From CAWUFC02 sp963921335 (lineage in GTDB: Bacteria > Pseudomonadota > Gammaproteobacteria > Pseudomonadales > Halieaceae): a DNA stretch of 64,000 nucleotides. The stretch is from positions 1,860,001-1,924,000 of the forward strand of contig CAWUFC020000001.1 of the NCBI GenBank assembly GCA_963921335.3. The letters are read 5' to 3'. Made by a program: the position numbers and the translations under genes. Positions within the stretch are counted from its first letter, which is position 1, and each line of letters opens with the position of its first letter. Below the pieces are notes generated by a model. It was given only the letters and a program-made list of their open reading frames with translations, was not told where the DNA came from and made no database searches. Of the stretch, positions 1 to 9,149 are shown in pieces.

Positions 1-1115
1 CCAATGTCAGCCAGGGCGGCATGTTCAGTCGCAATGATGATAATGGCGAACCCATGACCGCAGATTATGCGCGCCTGCGTGCCCAGTACGAGCCAGTGAT
101 GGAGATCATGCAGCACAAGGGGGCTTCCGAGTGTCACTTTGAGCCCGGCGTGTCCACTGACGAATTGTGTGCCTTTGAGCAACTGCGTGATAACACACTC
201 GGTGTGGCGACAGGTACACCGCCAGATGCTGAGCCCGGTTGGCTGCGCGGTACCCTCAGTGACGGTTTGGCACTGGAGGATGAGCTGGGCGTGAACCCCT
301 ACAAACTCGGCGTCATTGCAAGCACGGATACCCATCTTGGTGCCCCCGGTGCTGCCGATGAAGATCGTTTTCTGGGGCATGGCGGCGCAGGCATTCCGGC
401 AGAAACCATCATGCCACCGGGATTGCCCGACAAACTGGATTACAGTCCCGGCGGTTTGGCAGTGGTGTGGGCCGAACAAAACAATCGCGATGCGATTTTT
501 GACGCGATGCAGCGCCGGGAAACCTATGGCACCAGTGGGCCTCGCATTATCACGCGCATGTTTGGCGGCTGGGAGTATGACGCAGCCATGTGTGACAGTG
601 CTGACTTTGTAGCTCAAGGCTATGACGGAGGGGTTCCCATGGGAGGCGAGCTCAGCGCCGGAGGGCAAGGTGCACCCCGATTCGCGGTGAGTGCCCAGGC
701 CGATGCAGGAGTGCCTGGTTCGCCGGGTACGCCGCTGCAGCGCATTCAGATCATCAAGGGCTGGGTGGATGCCCAGGGTGAAAATCAGGAGCGAGTTTAC
801 GAGGTTGCGGGCAATCCCAACAACGGCGCCAGTGTGGATCTGAAAAGCTGCCAGACCAGCGGCAGTGGCTACCAGTCACTCTGCGCCGTATGGCAGGATC
901 CTGACTTCGATCCCGCTGTAGATGCCTGGTATTACAGTCGTGTAGTGGAGAATCCCACCTGTCGTTGGAGTCAGCGTATGTGCGCGGCCAACGAGGTGAA
1001 CTGTAAGGATCCTTCCACTATTGGTTTCGGGCTGGAGGGCTGCTGCGCGGATGATCATCGCCCGGTGATTCAGGAACGCGCCTGGTCCTCACCGATCTGG
1101 TACAAAGCCAGCTAA
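1..1115 (+). CDS. DUF3604 family protein, C-terminal part (5' end outside window)
   Basis: The reading frame is open from base 3, ahead of the first ATG at 21, so the gene begins upstream of the window. The visible 370 or so residues match the C-terminal two thirds of the three other DUF3604 proteins here: a GVIASTDTHLGAPG segment, the KRRETYGTSGPRI-type block (here QRRETYGTSGPRI), a GGVPMGGEL segment, an IQIIKGWVDAQG segment and the closing QERAWSSPIWY. DUF3604 proteins have a PHP-like metal-binding N-terminus, which is missing here because of truncation. The biochemical role is unknown. It ends just before a repeat cluster and converges on the PQQ dehydrogenase gene. Confidence 0.85.
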   Translation, partial: NVSQGGMFSRNDDNGEPMTADYARLRAQYEPVMEIMQHKGASECHFEPGVSTDELCAFEQLRDNTLGVATGTPPDAEPGWLRGTLSDGLALEDELGVNPYKLGVIASTDTHLGAPGAADEDRFLGHGGAGIPAETIMPPGLPDKLDYSPGGLAVVWAEQNNRDAIFDAMQRRETYGTSGPRIITRMFGGWEYDAAMCDSADFVAQGYDGGVPMGGELSAGGQGAPRFAVSAQADAGVPGSPGTPLQRIQIIKGWVDAQGENQERVYEVAGNPNNGASVDLKSCQTSGSGYQSLCAVWQDPDFDPAVDAWYYSRVVENPTCRWSQRMCAANEVNCKDPSTIGFGLEGCCADDHRPVIQERAWSSPIWYKAS

Positions 1116-1117
1116 AT

Positions 1118-1197
1118 CAAAGGGTCAGATAACTTGATTTCTAAGCCAAGGTGTCTGACCCCTTGGTCTGTATTTCAAGGTGTCTGACCCCTTGAAA
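1118..1197. repeat. Cluster of three short palindromic GTGTCTGACCCC-type repeats
   Basis: Three related units lie between two convergent genes. The last, 1173-1197, has perfect 8-base arms TTTCAAGG and CCTTGAAA around a 9-base centre. The middle one, 1146-1166, has arms CCAAGG and CCTTGG with the same TGTCTGACC core. The first, 1118-1139, is a diverged copy in the opposite orientation. The third unit overlaps the stop codon of the PQQ dehydrogenase gene. The same 8-9-8 architecture recurs at 9083-9107. They could act as hairpin terminators or be REP-like dispersed elements. Confidence 0.75.
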
Positions 1198-3301
1198 CTG
1201 TAGGTAGGGCGAACGCGATGTATTCATCGCCGGCGGGCGTGCCCAGCTTGCCGCCGCTGGCGACCACCACAAGGTATTGCACGCCATCCATCATATACGT
1301 CGCCGGTGTGCTGTGTGCCGCCGCGGGCAGCTTGTAACGCCACAGCAGTTCGCCGGTCTCTACATCAAAAGCGCGCAGTTGTTCATCCGGGGTGGCACCA
1401 ATGAACAGCAAACCACCGGCGGTGACGATAGGCCCGCCATAGCTGGCAGTGCCGGTGGGAGGCGCTCCCTCTTTGGTCAGCGCTTCTATCTCACCCAATG
1501 GAACCTGCCAAAGGCGTTTGCCCGAATTCAGATCGGTGGCGGTGAGTGTGCCCCAGGGCGGCGTATTGGCGGGAAAACCGCGATCGTCGAGAAAATCTGC
1601 GTAGCCATTAAACATGTACACCGTTCGCTTGTTGCCGGCGTCGGCGGTGTCACTGATCGGTTTGTCGGCATTGAATAAATAGTCCACCAGTGCCCTGCGT
1701 TCGTGCTCTGGCAGATTGCCGAAGGGCATCATGCGACCCTTGCCCTGCACAATGATTGCTTTGGCTTCAGCCGGGGTGCGGCGCTCGGCCAGTCCCTGCA
1801 GACTCGGCGCGTAGGGGTAAAACCCCTCGCGGTTGATGCCATGGCAGCCGGCACAGGTCTTTCGATAGATGAATTCTCCAAAGCCGTGGCCTTCGCCGGT
1901 GCTGACTTCAACCGGTCCAATGCTGGTGCGGTGGGCGGTTTCGGTCGCGTTGATGTAGTGGATGCCGCGCGCCGGATCCACCGCAGCACCTCCCCAATTG
2001 GCTCCGCCGGGAAAGCCGGGAAAGATGATGGTCGGTTTCAGCCCGACTGGTCGCATATAGGCGAAGGGCTGCGACTCTTCATAGAGCTTTTTGACGTAGG
2101 CGTGAGACTCGGGGGTGAGCCGCGTAATCATATCCGGCGTAAATGCCTGACGTGTAAATGGCTCGGGCAGGGTAACCCGGGGCTGAGTCGGGTGGGCTTT
2201 TTCGCCGGGTACATCTGAGGCGGGGACCGGTACTTCTTCGATGGGAAAGATCGGTTCGCCGGTGGTGCGATCCAGCAGGTAAATCACACCCTGCTTGGAG
2301 GCCTGCGCCAGGGCCGGGATGATTTCGCCATCTTTGTGGAGATCGACCAGGCTGGGTGCCGAGCTCAGATCGCGATCCCAAAGATCGTGATGCACAGCCT
2401 GGAAATGCCAGAGTCGTTTGCCACTGCGGGCATCCAACGCGAGTATGGTGTTGCCAAACAGGTTGGCCCCCTGACGCCCGGCGCCTTCAAAGTCCGGTGC
2501 GGGTGAGCCGGTTGGCACATAGACAATGCCGCGCTCTCTATCCAGGCTCATGCCAGCCCAGTTGTTGGCACCGCCCGCTGTTTTCCAGGCCCCTTCAGGC
2601 CAGCTGTCGTAGCCGTATTCGCCGGGGTGTGGAATGGTGCGGAAGCGCCAGGCCAGTTCGCCAGTCATAGCGCTGTAGGCGCGAATGTCACCGGGTGCAG
2701 AGCCAGCGAATTCGGTCAGTGCGCTGCCCATGATGATGAGATCTTCAAACACCACACCGGGCGAGGGGCTGTAGACTGAGACCTGCTCGACCGGGCGGCC
2801 CAGATGCTCACGTAAATCCAGTTTGCCTGCATCGGCAAAGCTTTCGATCAGTTTGCCGTCAGTTGCATTCACGGCATAGAGGTAGTGGGAGGCGCTGAAA
2901 AAGATGCGCTGGTCATCGCCCTTGCGCCAGTGGGTCACGCCGCGCATGTAGCTGCCCATGAGCCCGGGTGCCTCTGCGAAGGGATCAAAGTGCCAAAGCT
3001 GTTCTCCGGTATCCGCACGAATAGCGAAAGCGTGATGCAGCGGATTGCGGCCGTACAAGACGCCATCAACCACAATGGGATTTACCTGCAGTTCGGAGGT
3101 GGGTGCAATTGCCTTGCCCCTTGCGCTGGCGTAGCGCCATACCGGAGTCAGCTGACCGACGTTGTCGCGGTTGATTTGGGTGTGGCTGGAATACTTGCTG
3201 TTGGCGTCGTCGCCGCCCACGACAGCCCAATTGCTGTGGTCTTGTGCCAGTGCCGAGACAGTGAGGCCCGCGCTCAGCAAGCCGGTCAGTAAATATCTCA
3301 T
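1175..3301 (-). CDS. PQQ-dependent dehydrogenase with inserted cytochrome c domain
   Basis: A 708-residue periplasmic quinoprotein alcohol or sugar dehydrogenase. An N-terminal signal peptide ends near SALAQD. Repeated tryptophan-docking propeller blades follow (TGEQLWHF, TGELAWRF, SGKRLWHF, SGKRLWQV, TGELLWRY). A heme c site CAGCH sits near residue 484 with a possible axial Met in GRMMPFG about 40 residues later, and propeller sequence resumes after it, so the heme domain lies inside the propeller, not at an end. ATG at 3301 overlaps the TGA of the hydrolase gene by one base and is preferred over the TTG one codon upstream. It is the last gene of the TetR - hydrolase - dehydrogenase operon. 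The substrate is unknown. Confidence 0.9.
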   Translation of the reverse strand: MRYLLTGLLSAGLTVSALAQDHSNWAVVGGDDANSKYSSHTQINRDNVGQLTPVWRYASARGKAIAPTSELQVNPIVVDGVLYGRNPLHHAFAIRADTGEQLWHFDPFAEAPGLMGSYMRGVTHWRKGDDQRIFFSASHYLYAVNATDGKLIESFADAGKLDLREHLGRPVEQVSVYSPSPGVVFEDLIIMGSALTEFAGSAPGDIRAYSAMTGELAWRFRTIPHPGEYGYDSWPEGAWKTAGGANNWAGMSLDRERGIVYVPTGSPAPDFEGAGRQGANLFGNTILALDARSGKRLWHFQAVHHDLWDRDLSSAPSLVDLHKDGEIIPALAQASKQGVIYLLDRTTGEPIFPIEEVPVPASDVPGEKAHPTQPRVTLPEPFTRQAFTPDMITRLTPESHAYVKKLYEESQPFAYMRPVGLKPTIIFPGFPGGANWGGAAVDPARGIHYINATETAHRTSIGPVEVSTGEGHGFGEFIYRKTCAGCHGINREGFYPYAPSLQGLAERRTPAEAKAIIVQGKGRMMPFGNLPEHERRALVDYLFNADKPISDTADAGNKRTVYMFNGYADFLDDRGFPANTPPWGTLTATDLNSGKRLWQVPLGEIEALTKEGAPPTGTASYGGPIVTAGGLLFIGATPDEQLRAFDVETGELLWRYKLPAAAHSTPATYMMDGVQYLVVVASGGKLGTPAGDEYIAFALPTVSRGQTP

Positions 3302-4206
3302 CAATAAATCGGTCGGTTGAGGAAGTTGACGATCACCTGGATAAAGCGCCCGTGCGCAGTTTCCAGCAGGGCGGCGTGGTCGGCATTCGGCAATGTAATC
3401 CAGGCCCGGTCGCGCGTGCCCAGTCCGGTGTAGAGCCTGGACTGATTGGCGTCTGGCGTGAGTGGGTCGTACTCGCCGTGCAGTATCAGTGTTGGCACGT
3501 TCACCAGAGCAGGATCAAGCTCGGCCCATTGCTGCAAACGATTCCAGTCAGCACGAACCGGGTCTGCTGCTAGCGAGTGGCGCACATATTCATCAATTGC
3601 GGCCTGGCTGATCGTGCCGGGTGTTATGAAGTCACTGGCGGCATTAGTGGCGGTGTTTGGTTCGCGCAATGGTTCCTCAGGCGCGGCGGGCAGCTTGCTG
3701 AAATCCATGGCTGGGTCGGCAGGGTAGCCGAATAGAATCAGTTCGCTAAACAGTTCGGGATGGCGTTGCGCGACCAGCTGTGCCACCAAGGACCCGTTGG
3801 ACCAGCCCAGCACGGCCACTTTCTGCGCGTGTCGCTGATTGATGTAGTTGAGGACCGCGCGAGTGTCGCGTGCTGCCTTGTCGGGTGTATTCCAGCCGCT
3901 GCTGTCTCTGGGAGTCGCGCCGTAGCCGCGCAAGTCCACCGCATAGACCGCCAATCCCTGCGCAACAAGGCTGTCCATCACGGACAGTGATTCGCCACTG
4001 ACCTGTAGGTCAAAGTCGGGCAGGGCGCTCCAGGTGCGCCCGTGAATCAGGAGTATGGGTCGACGGCTTGCATTCGCTGCTTTGCTCCAGAGGGCTACAG
4101 GATGGTCGTTTACCTCGACGGTATGCTGCCGTAATTCCACTGCCGTCACTGGCAGCGATAGACACAGGCAAATGATTAGAAACAGCTGACGGAGCATGAT
4201 CTTCAT
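3301..4206 (-). CDS. Secreted alpha/beta hydrolase
   Basis: An alpha/beta-hydrolase of about 301 residues, probably exported: the chosen ATG at 4206 gives a hydrophobic signal peptide ending near PVTAVE. Family motifs are visible: the oxyanion-region ILLIHGRTW, nucleophile elbow GWSNG (Ser about 136), acid in HGEYDPLTPD (Asp about 247) and the His of NADHAALLE (about 277). A longer frame upstream runs into the TetR gene and is rejected; the ATG is two bases after the TetR stop. Coupling to a periplasmic PQQ dehydrogenase suggests that an ester or lactone is opened and the alcohol then oxidised, which is inference. Confidence 0.88.
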   Translation of the reverse strand: MKIMLRQLFLIICLCLSLPVTAVELRQHTVEVNDHPVALWSKAANASRRPILLIHGRTWSALPDFDLQVSGESLSVMDSLVAQGLAVYAVDLRGYGATPRDSSGWNTPDKAARDTRAVLNYINQRHAQKVAVLGWSNGSLVAQLVAQRHPELFSELILFGYPADPAMDFSKLPAAPEEPLREPNTATNAASDFITPGTISQAAIDEYVRHSLAADPVRADWNRLQQWAELDPALVNVPTLILHGEYDPLTPDANQSRLYTGLGTRDRAWITLPNADHAALLETAHGRFIQVIVNFLNRPIY

Positions 4207-4208
4207 GT

Positions 4209-4820
4209 TTAGACCGCGTAGGCGCGCAAAAACAGTTGAACAGACTCGGAAGTATACTCCTCGGCGCTGAAGGGGTGCGGCCACTCTTCCAGATTCAGAA
4301 GGGCAGTATCTACAGGTAAACCCTTGAGCAGAAACAGGAACTGCGCGGAAGCCAGCTCAGCGTTGGGCACCCTGAGTTCACCGCGCCGGTCAGCCAGTCG
4401 CAAATATTCTGCGACCGCGGCCATCACCCTACGCGGGCCGGAGGTCATATAGGCGTGCCCGATCTCTTCGTTGCGTTCACTTTCGTGGGCAACCAGCCGC
4501 CATAGTCGGAGTGGACCGGGTTCGCACAGAGTTTCGATGAAGCGCTTGGCAAAGCTGCCAAGGAATTGCTCCGGTGGTTCGTCAAAGTTGACCTGGTCGG
4601 CGGGCAGAATACTTTCCCGGCCTTTTTCTTCGATACAGGTTTCCAGCAGGGCGGCCTTACCGGCGAAGTGGCTGTATATGGTTTGCTTGGAGACGCCTGC
4701 GGCTTTGGCGACGTCACTGAGGTTGGCATTACCGTAGCCGTGCTCCGTGAAGTGCTCGATGGCCGCCGCAAGAATCTTTTGGCGTTTTTCATCCGATTTG
4801 GGGCGTCCGCGCGTACCCAT
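4209..4820 (-). CDS. TetR family transcriptional regulator
   Basis: A 203-residue TetR repressor starting at the ATG that gives MGTRGRPKSDEKRQKIL. The helix-turn-helix is in residues about 30-55 (LSDVAKAAGVSKQTIYSHFAGKAALLE). The C-terminal ligand domain is variable as usual. It heads an operon with the hydrolase and PQQ dehydrogenase genes and diverges from the RND efflux genes. Inverted repeats at 4839-4887 lie in the shared promoter region, so it probably represses both directions and itself. Confidence 0.92.
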   Translation of the reverse strand: MGTRGRPKSDEKRQKILAAAIEHFTEHGYGNANLSDVAKAAGVSKQTIYSHFAGKAALLETCIEEKGRESILPADQVNFDEPPEQFLGSFAKRFIETLCEPGPLRLWRLVAHESERNEEIGHAYMTSGPRRVMAAVAEYLRLADRRGELRVPNAELASAQFLFLLKGLPVDTALLNLEEWPHPFSAEEYTSESVQLFLRAYAV

Positions 4821-4838
4821 TGAGAAACCTTGAATTAG

Positions 4839-4887
4839 TGGACTAATGGGTCTAGTATACACACTAATTACTGGACTAGTAAGTCCA
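4839..4887. promoter_or_regulatory. Probable TetR operators in the divergent promoter
   Basis: The second site, 4872-4887, is a perfect dyad TGGACT-AGTA-AGTCCA. The first, 4839-4854, begins with the same TGGACTA and has a degenerate right arm (GGTCTA). The two start 33 bases apart, about three helical turns, in the 90-base gap between the TetR and RND adaptor genes. Such paired dyads next to a TetR gene are usual autoregulatory operators; binding is inferred. Confidence 0.6.
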
Positions 4888-4910
4888 CTTAATCCCGGAA
4901 GGGTCCATAG

Positions 4911-5990
4911 ATGCGTATTATCTCATTGATTTTATTGGGTATATTTGCCCATCAGCTGAGCGGTTGCTCAGCACCCACAGAAGCCGATCGTCAGGTGATT
5001 TACCAGCCTGTGAGTGCGTATACCGTGTCTCAGCAGGACGAATTCACGCTCAACCGCAGTTTTACAGGCGTTGTTGAGGCCGCCCAATCGGCCCAGATTG
5101 CCTTTGAGTTTGGCGGCAAGGTGCAGGTAGTGCTGGTCAACGAGGGTGACCGGGTAGAGGAGGGCGAGTTGTTGGCGCGCCTCGATACCGCCCTGCTGGA
5201 TATTGAACGGCGTCAGTTACAGGCCCAGTTGAAGGAAGCCCAGGCTAACCTGCGCCTGACCGAGGCCAATCTCTCTCGCCAAACTTCTCTGGAAACGGAT
5301 GGGTACGCTTCTCGGCAGCGCCGCGACGAGCTGGAAGCCAGTCGCGATGCCATCAATGCCAACATCAATCATCTCGAGGCAGCGTTGGACGGCAACATGG
5401 TGCGCCAGGAAAAGGCCCATCTGCTGGCACCATTTGCCGGTGTGATTTCAGAGCGTTTTCTGGAGCAGGGCAGCGCCGCTTCTCCCAGTGTGCCCGCCTT
5501 CAGAGTGCTCGAGACCGGGCGGCTGGAGGCGCATATTGGCGTGCCTCGCCAGCTAGCTCATAACGTGACACCGGGTGATGTCGTCAGCCTGACGATTGCG
5601 GGACGCGATACCCATGGCGAAGTGCTGGCGGTGGGTGCCGAGTTGAAAGCGCGCTCCCATGCGGTGATGATCCGCACCACCGTGCCCGAAGGTGAAAGCC
5701 TTGCTGGCTCAGTGGTAGAGCTGCATCTGGAAGATCGTATTAAAGACACCGGTTTTATCGTGCCGGAGAGTGCGCTGACTGCCAGTATGCGCGGCTTGTG
5801 GCGGGTTTATGTGCTGGTGCCTCAAGACAATGATCTGTATCGGGTTGAAGCCCGTGACCTGCAGCTACGTTACAGCGGTGAGGCGCGAGCCTATGTCACT
5901 GGCGGGCTGCGTGAAGGCGAATCCATTGTTGCCGATGGCGTGCATAAAATTGTGCCCGGGCAACTGGTTCGTCTCAGTACCCTGAGTTGA
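4911..5990 (+). CDS. RND efflux periplasmic adaptor (HlyD/MFP family lipoprotein)
   Basis: A 359-residue membrane-fusion protein. The N-terminus has a lipoprotein signal with lipobox LSGC (Cys19), so the protein is lipid-anchored in the periplasm. It shows the barrel-sandwich/lipoyl half motif (AQIAFEFGGKVQVVLVNEGDRVEEGELLARLD), an alpha-helical hairpin (about residues 100-160), the second lipoyl half (LLAPFAGVISERFLEQGSAAS) and beta-barrel and membrane-proximal parts. It lies four bases before the permease gene. No outer-membrane TolC-type gene is adjacent, so a shared channel elsewhere is likely. Confidence 0.92.
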   Translation: MRIISLILLGIFAHQLSGCSAPTEADRQVIYQPVSAYTVSQQDEFTLNRSFTGVVEAAQSAQIAFEFGGKVQVVLVNEGDRVEEGELLARLDTALLDIERRQLQAQLKEAQANLRLTEANLSRQTSLETDGYASRQRRDELEASRDAINANINHLEAALDGNMVRQEKAHLLAPFAGVISERFLEQGSAASPSVPAFRVLETGRLEAHIGVPRQLAHNVTPGDVVSLTIAGRDTHGEVLAVGAELKARSHAVMIRTTVPEGESLAGSVVELHLEDRIKDTGFIVPESALTASMRGLWRVYVLVPQDNDLYRVEARDLQLRYSGEARAYVTGGLREGESIVADGVHKIVPGQLVRLSTLS

Positions 5991-5994
5991 TATC

Positions 5995-8900
5995 GTGATT
6001 CGCGCGCTGTTTGAAAACGGCCGCCTGCTTAGCCTGCTGACGGCGTTGTTGGTGGTGGCAGGTCTGGGTGCTGTGTACGTTCTGCCGATCGCAGAAGATC
6101 CACGCATGGAAAACCGCTTCGCCCTGGTGCTAACGCCATTCCCCGGCGCCAGTGCGGAGCGTGTTGAAGCACTGGTCACCGAGAAGCTCGAGCTTAAGCT
6201 GCGGGAGCTGTCAGAGATCAAGGAAATCTATTCCAGCTCTGGCAATGGCCTGTCCAGTATCACGGTGGTGCTGGAAGATTCAATTGTCGAGCCCGATCCG
6301 ATATGGAGTCGCGCCCGCGACCAGATCGCCGATGTGCAGGCCGAACTGCCCGTGGGTACGATGCCCTCCCAGTTATTAGACAAGCGCGGTTATGCCTACA
6401 CCATGCTGATTGCCCTTCGCTCTCCGGAGGGCTTTGAGGTGCCCCGCCAGATTCTGCAGCGTTATGCGCGAGAGTTGCAGAGTCAGTTGCGAGCTGACCC
6501 GGGCACCGAGATCGTCAATATCGATGGTGAGGTGGCCGAAGAAATTCAGGTGCGGGTGGATTCTGCCCAGGCCGCAGCCGCCGGCCAGACGGTCGACAGC
6601 ATTGCCGCTGCGCTGAGTCTGTATGACACCAAGTCTGCCGCCGGTGTGTTGGAGAACAGCCGTTCTCGCATGCAGGTAGAAATTGCCGGTGACCTGAGCA
6701 CGGTGGAACGGGTTAGCCGGGTGCCGATTGATGTAGGCGGTCGGGCCCAGGTGCTGCGTGTGGGTGACCTGGCGACGGTAGAGCGGGTGGTCAGGCAGCC
6801 TGAAACTGAAAAGGTATTGCGCAACGGCCAGGCCCAGGTGGTGGTGGGTGTACGTATGTTGCATACCGAGCGTATCGCCCGTTGGCAGGGACGAATTGTC
6901 GAGCAGGTGGAGCAGTTTGAAAGCAACCTGCCAGGCAACATTGAGCTGGAAATTGTATTCGACCAGCTCCAGTACACCGATGAGCGCATGGACCACCTGA
7001 TGGGTAATATCGCCATCGGTTTTGGGTTGATCCTGCTGATCCTGCTCATTACTCTGGGCTGGCGCTCTGCACTGCTGGTCGCTGCAGCGCTGCCGCTGAT
7101 GACCCTGTTTACCTTTTTCCTCATGAACCTCACGGATGTGCCCATTAACCAGATGTCGGTGACCGGGTTGGTTGTGGCATTGGGTATCACAGTCGATAAC
7201 GCCATCGTGATGGTGGATGACGTGGCCCAGCGCTTGCAGCGGGGGGAGCAACGGTTCCAGGCTGTGCAGGGCGCCATCGCACACTTATGGATTCCGCTGT
7301 TCGGTTCAACGGCGACCACGATACTGGCGTTTATGCCCATTATCCTGATGCCGGGTCCGGGTGGGGAATTTGTGGGTCCCCTGGCAGTTTGTGTGGTGTT
7401 TTCACTGATTGGCTCCTACCTGATTTCGTTCACGCTGGTATCAACGATGGCAGGGAAGATCGTGCCTCGGGCAGACCAGGGGGGCTGGCTGCAAAGAGGC
7501 ATATCGGTCCCGGCGCTGACTCGCGCCTTTGGTCGGGTGTTGGGCTGGTCGCTGGATCGCCCCAAGCGCACGATTGCCATGGTGATGGTGTTACCAGCAC
7601 TGGGTTTTTATGGGGTTACCACGCTACCGGAGTCTTTCTTTCCGCCCGTCGATCGGGACATGTTTACCATTGAGGTCACACTGCCGATCCGGGCCAGCTT
7701 TGATAACACCGAGCAGTTGGTCGGAGAAATCGATACCGTGCTTAGCGATGTCGATGGGCTGGTGTCCGTCGACTGGTTTATCGGTAAAAGTGCGGCGCCT
7801 TTTTATTACAACCTGGTGGAGCGTCAGTTCGGTACCCAGAATTACGCACAGGCCATGGTGGTCTCAGACAGTCCGCAGGATACGGAGCGGCTGGTTGCCG
7901 AGTTGCAGCAATTGCTGCCGTCACGATTTACCTCGGCGCGGATTATTGTGCGCAAACTGGAGCAGGGGCCGCCAGTTGAAACACCGGTAGAGGTGCTCAT
8001 TTTCGGGCCTGACCTGGCCGTGCTGGAAGAGCTTGGGCAGGAGTTCCGCTTAATGCTGAGCACTTTGCCCAGTGTGACCGACACCACGATGACCCTGGGC
8101 CAGACCATCCCCTCGGTCAGGTTTCAGATGCGCGAGGAGGTGCTGACGGGTACTGCACTCAACCCCATGGCTTCCTCCGGCAATCTGCGCGGCAGTCTTG
8201 ACGGATTGGTCGTCGGGTCGCTGCTGGAAGGCACTGAGGAAGTGCCGGTTCGGGTGCGGCTCGATGCTGGGGAGCGGCGCACGCCTTCTGATCTACAAAG
8301 CATGAATGTGATCTACAACCAGGATCGCAGCAGTTTTAACGCCACGGCGCTGCAGGCTGTGGCCGATATGGAAATAGAGCCCAGCATTATCAGCATTCCA
8401 CACAGGGATGGTCAGCGGGTCAATGCAGTGGGTGCCTATTTGCGTTCCGGCATTTTGCCCGATCAGGTAGCCCGCGATTTACAAGCGCTCATGGATGAAG
8501 AGCGCTACACCTTGCCAGCGGGTTATCGCATGGAGTTTGGTGGCGAGCTGGCCGAGCGCAGCGAATCGGTGGCGGGACTGGCGGGCAGCGTGCCCCTGAT
8601 CTTTGTGATGCTGATTGTCGTGCTGGTGCTGTCCTTCAATTCATGGCGCTTGTGCCTGCTGATTTTGTTTGTGGCATTTCTCTCGGTTGGTTTGGGCATG
8701 CTGAGCCTCACATTCTCAGGATACGCCTTTGGCTTTCAGGTCATCATCGCGTTGCTGGGACTGATGGGCCTGGCGATCAACGGTGCCATTGTGATTCTGG
8801 CGGAGCTGCGTTCCAATCCGCAGGCACGTGTGGGTGAGCGCGATGCAATCATCGAAGCAGTATTCAGCTGCACCCGGCACATCACCTCCACCACGATTAC

Positions 8901-9084
8901 CACTGTGGCGGGTTTTATGCCCCTGTTGCTTGGGGGTGGCTTGTTCTGGCCGCCTTTTGCCACTGCTATTGTTGGTGGCACCGTGCTGGTGACGCTATTG
9001 TCTTTTATTCTGGTTCCCTGTGCCTTCAAACTGATGGTGCGTCTGAAGCCTTTTGATGTGCGCGAATTGGTACCCGCTACCTGA
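5995..9084 (+). CDS. RND efflux permease (AcrB/HAE1-type)
   Basis: A 1029-residue inner-membrane proton-driven pump, of usual length for the family. The N-terminal membrane segment is followed by the porter domain. A transmembrane block near residues 335-490 contains the acidic GITVDNAIVMVDD motif of the proton relay, and there is a second periplasmic loop and a second block after about residue 860. Start is GTG, four bases after the adaptor stop. The gene ends on a palindromic repeat (9083-9107) that may terminate transcription. The exported compound is unknown; the adjacent TetR and catabolic enzymes suggest a toxic substrate or intermediate. Confidence 0.92.
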   Translation: MIRALFENGRLLSLLTALLVVAGLGAVYVLPIAEDPRMENRFALVLTPFPGASAERVEALVTEKLELKLRELSEIKEIYSSSGNGLSSITVVLEDSIVEPDPIWSRARDQIADVQAELPVGTMPSQLLDKRGYAYTMLIALRSPEGFEVPRQILQRYARELQSQLRADPGTEIVNIDGEVAEEIQVRVDSAQAAAAGQTVDSIAAALSLYDTKSAAGVLENSRSRMQVEIAGDLSTVERVSRVPIDVGGRAQVLRVGDLATVERVVRQPETEKVLRNGQAQVVVGVRMLHTERIARWQGRIVEQVEQFESNLPGNIELEIVFDQLQYTDERMDHLMGNIAIGFGLILLILLITLGWRSALLVAAALPLMTLFTFFLMNLTDVPINQMSVTGLVVALGITVDNAIVMVDDVAQRLQRGEQRFQAVQGAIAHLWIPLFGSTATTILAFMPIILMPGPGGEFVGPLAVCVVFSLIGSYLISFTLVSTMAGKIVPRADQGGWLQRGISVPALTRAFGRVLGWSLDRPKRTIAMVMVLPALGFYGVTTLPESFFPPVDRDMFTIEVTLPIRASFDNTEQLVGEIDTVLSDVDGLVSVDWFIGKSAAPFYYNLVERQFGTQNYAQAMVVSDSPQDTERLVAELQQLLPSRFTSARIIVRKLEQGPPVETPVEVLIFGPDLAVLEELGQEFRLMLSTLPSVTDTTMTLGQTIPSVRFQMREEVLTGTALNPMASSGNLRGSLDGLVVGSLLEGTEEVPVRVRLDAGERRTPSDLQSMNVIYNQDRSSFNATALQAVADMEIEPSIISIPHRDGQRVNAVGAYLRSGILPDQVARDLQALMDEERYTLPAGYRMEFGGELAERSESVAGLAGSVPLIFVMLIVVLVLSFNSWRLCLLILFVAFLSVGLGMLSLTFSGYAFGFQVIIALLGLMGLAINGAIVILAELRSNPQARVGERDAIIEAVFSCTRHITSTTITTVAGFMPLLLGGGLFWPPFATAIVGGTVLVTLLSFILVPCAFKLMVRLKPFDVRELVPAT

Positions 9085-9135
9085 AAAAGGACTCTGATCC
9101 CTTTTTCCCAGAAAAGGTGTCATAGCCCTTTTTCT
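9083..9135. repeat. Two palindromic repeats of the same family as 1118-1197
   Basis: Unit one, 9083-9107, has perfect 8-base arms GAAAAAGG and CCTTTTTC around nine bases. Unit two, 9110-9135, has near-perfect arms (AGAAAAGG and CCTTTTTCT). Both keep the AAGG...CCTT plan and the central TCTGATC or TGTCATAGC similarity to the 1146-1197 units. The first overlaps the last codons of the RND permease gene. Stem followed by a T-rich run could terminate transcription. Confidence 0.65.
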
Positions 9136-9149
9136 GTTACGCTGGCGAT

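Noticed and set aside
1118..1197. CRISPR-like array
   Set aside because: Only three units with diverging sequence, spacings unequal, no cas genes; it is a palindromic repeat cluster.
6376..7284. 302-codon open frame on the minus strand
   Set aside because: It lies wholly inside the RND permease gene, has a composition rich in His and Gln from antisense codons and no family features.
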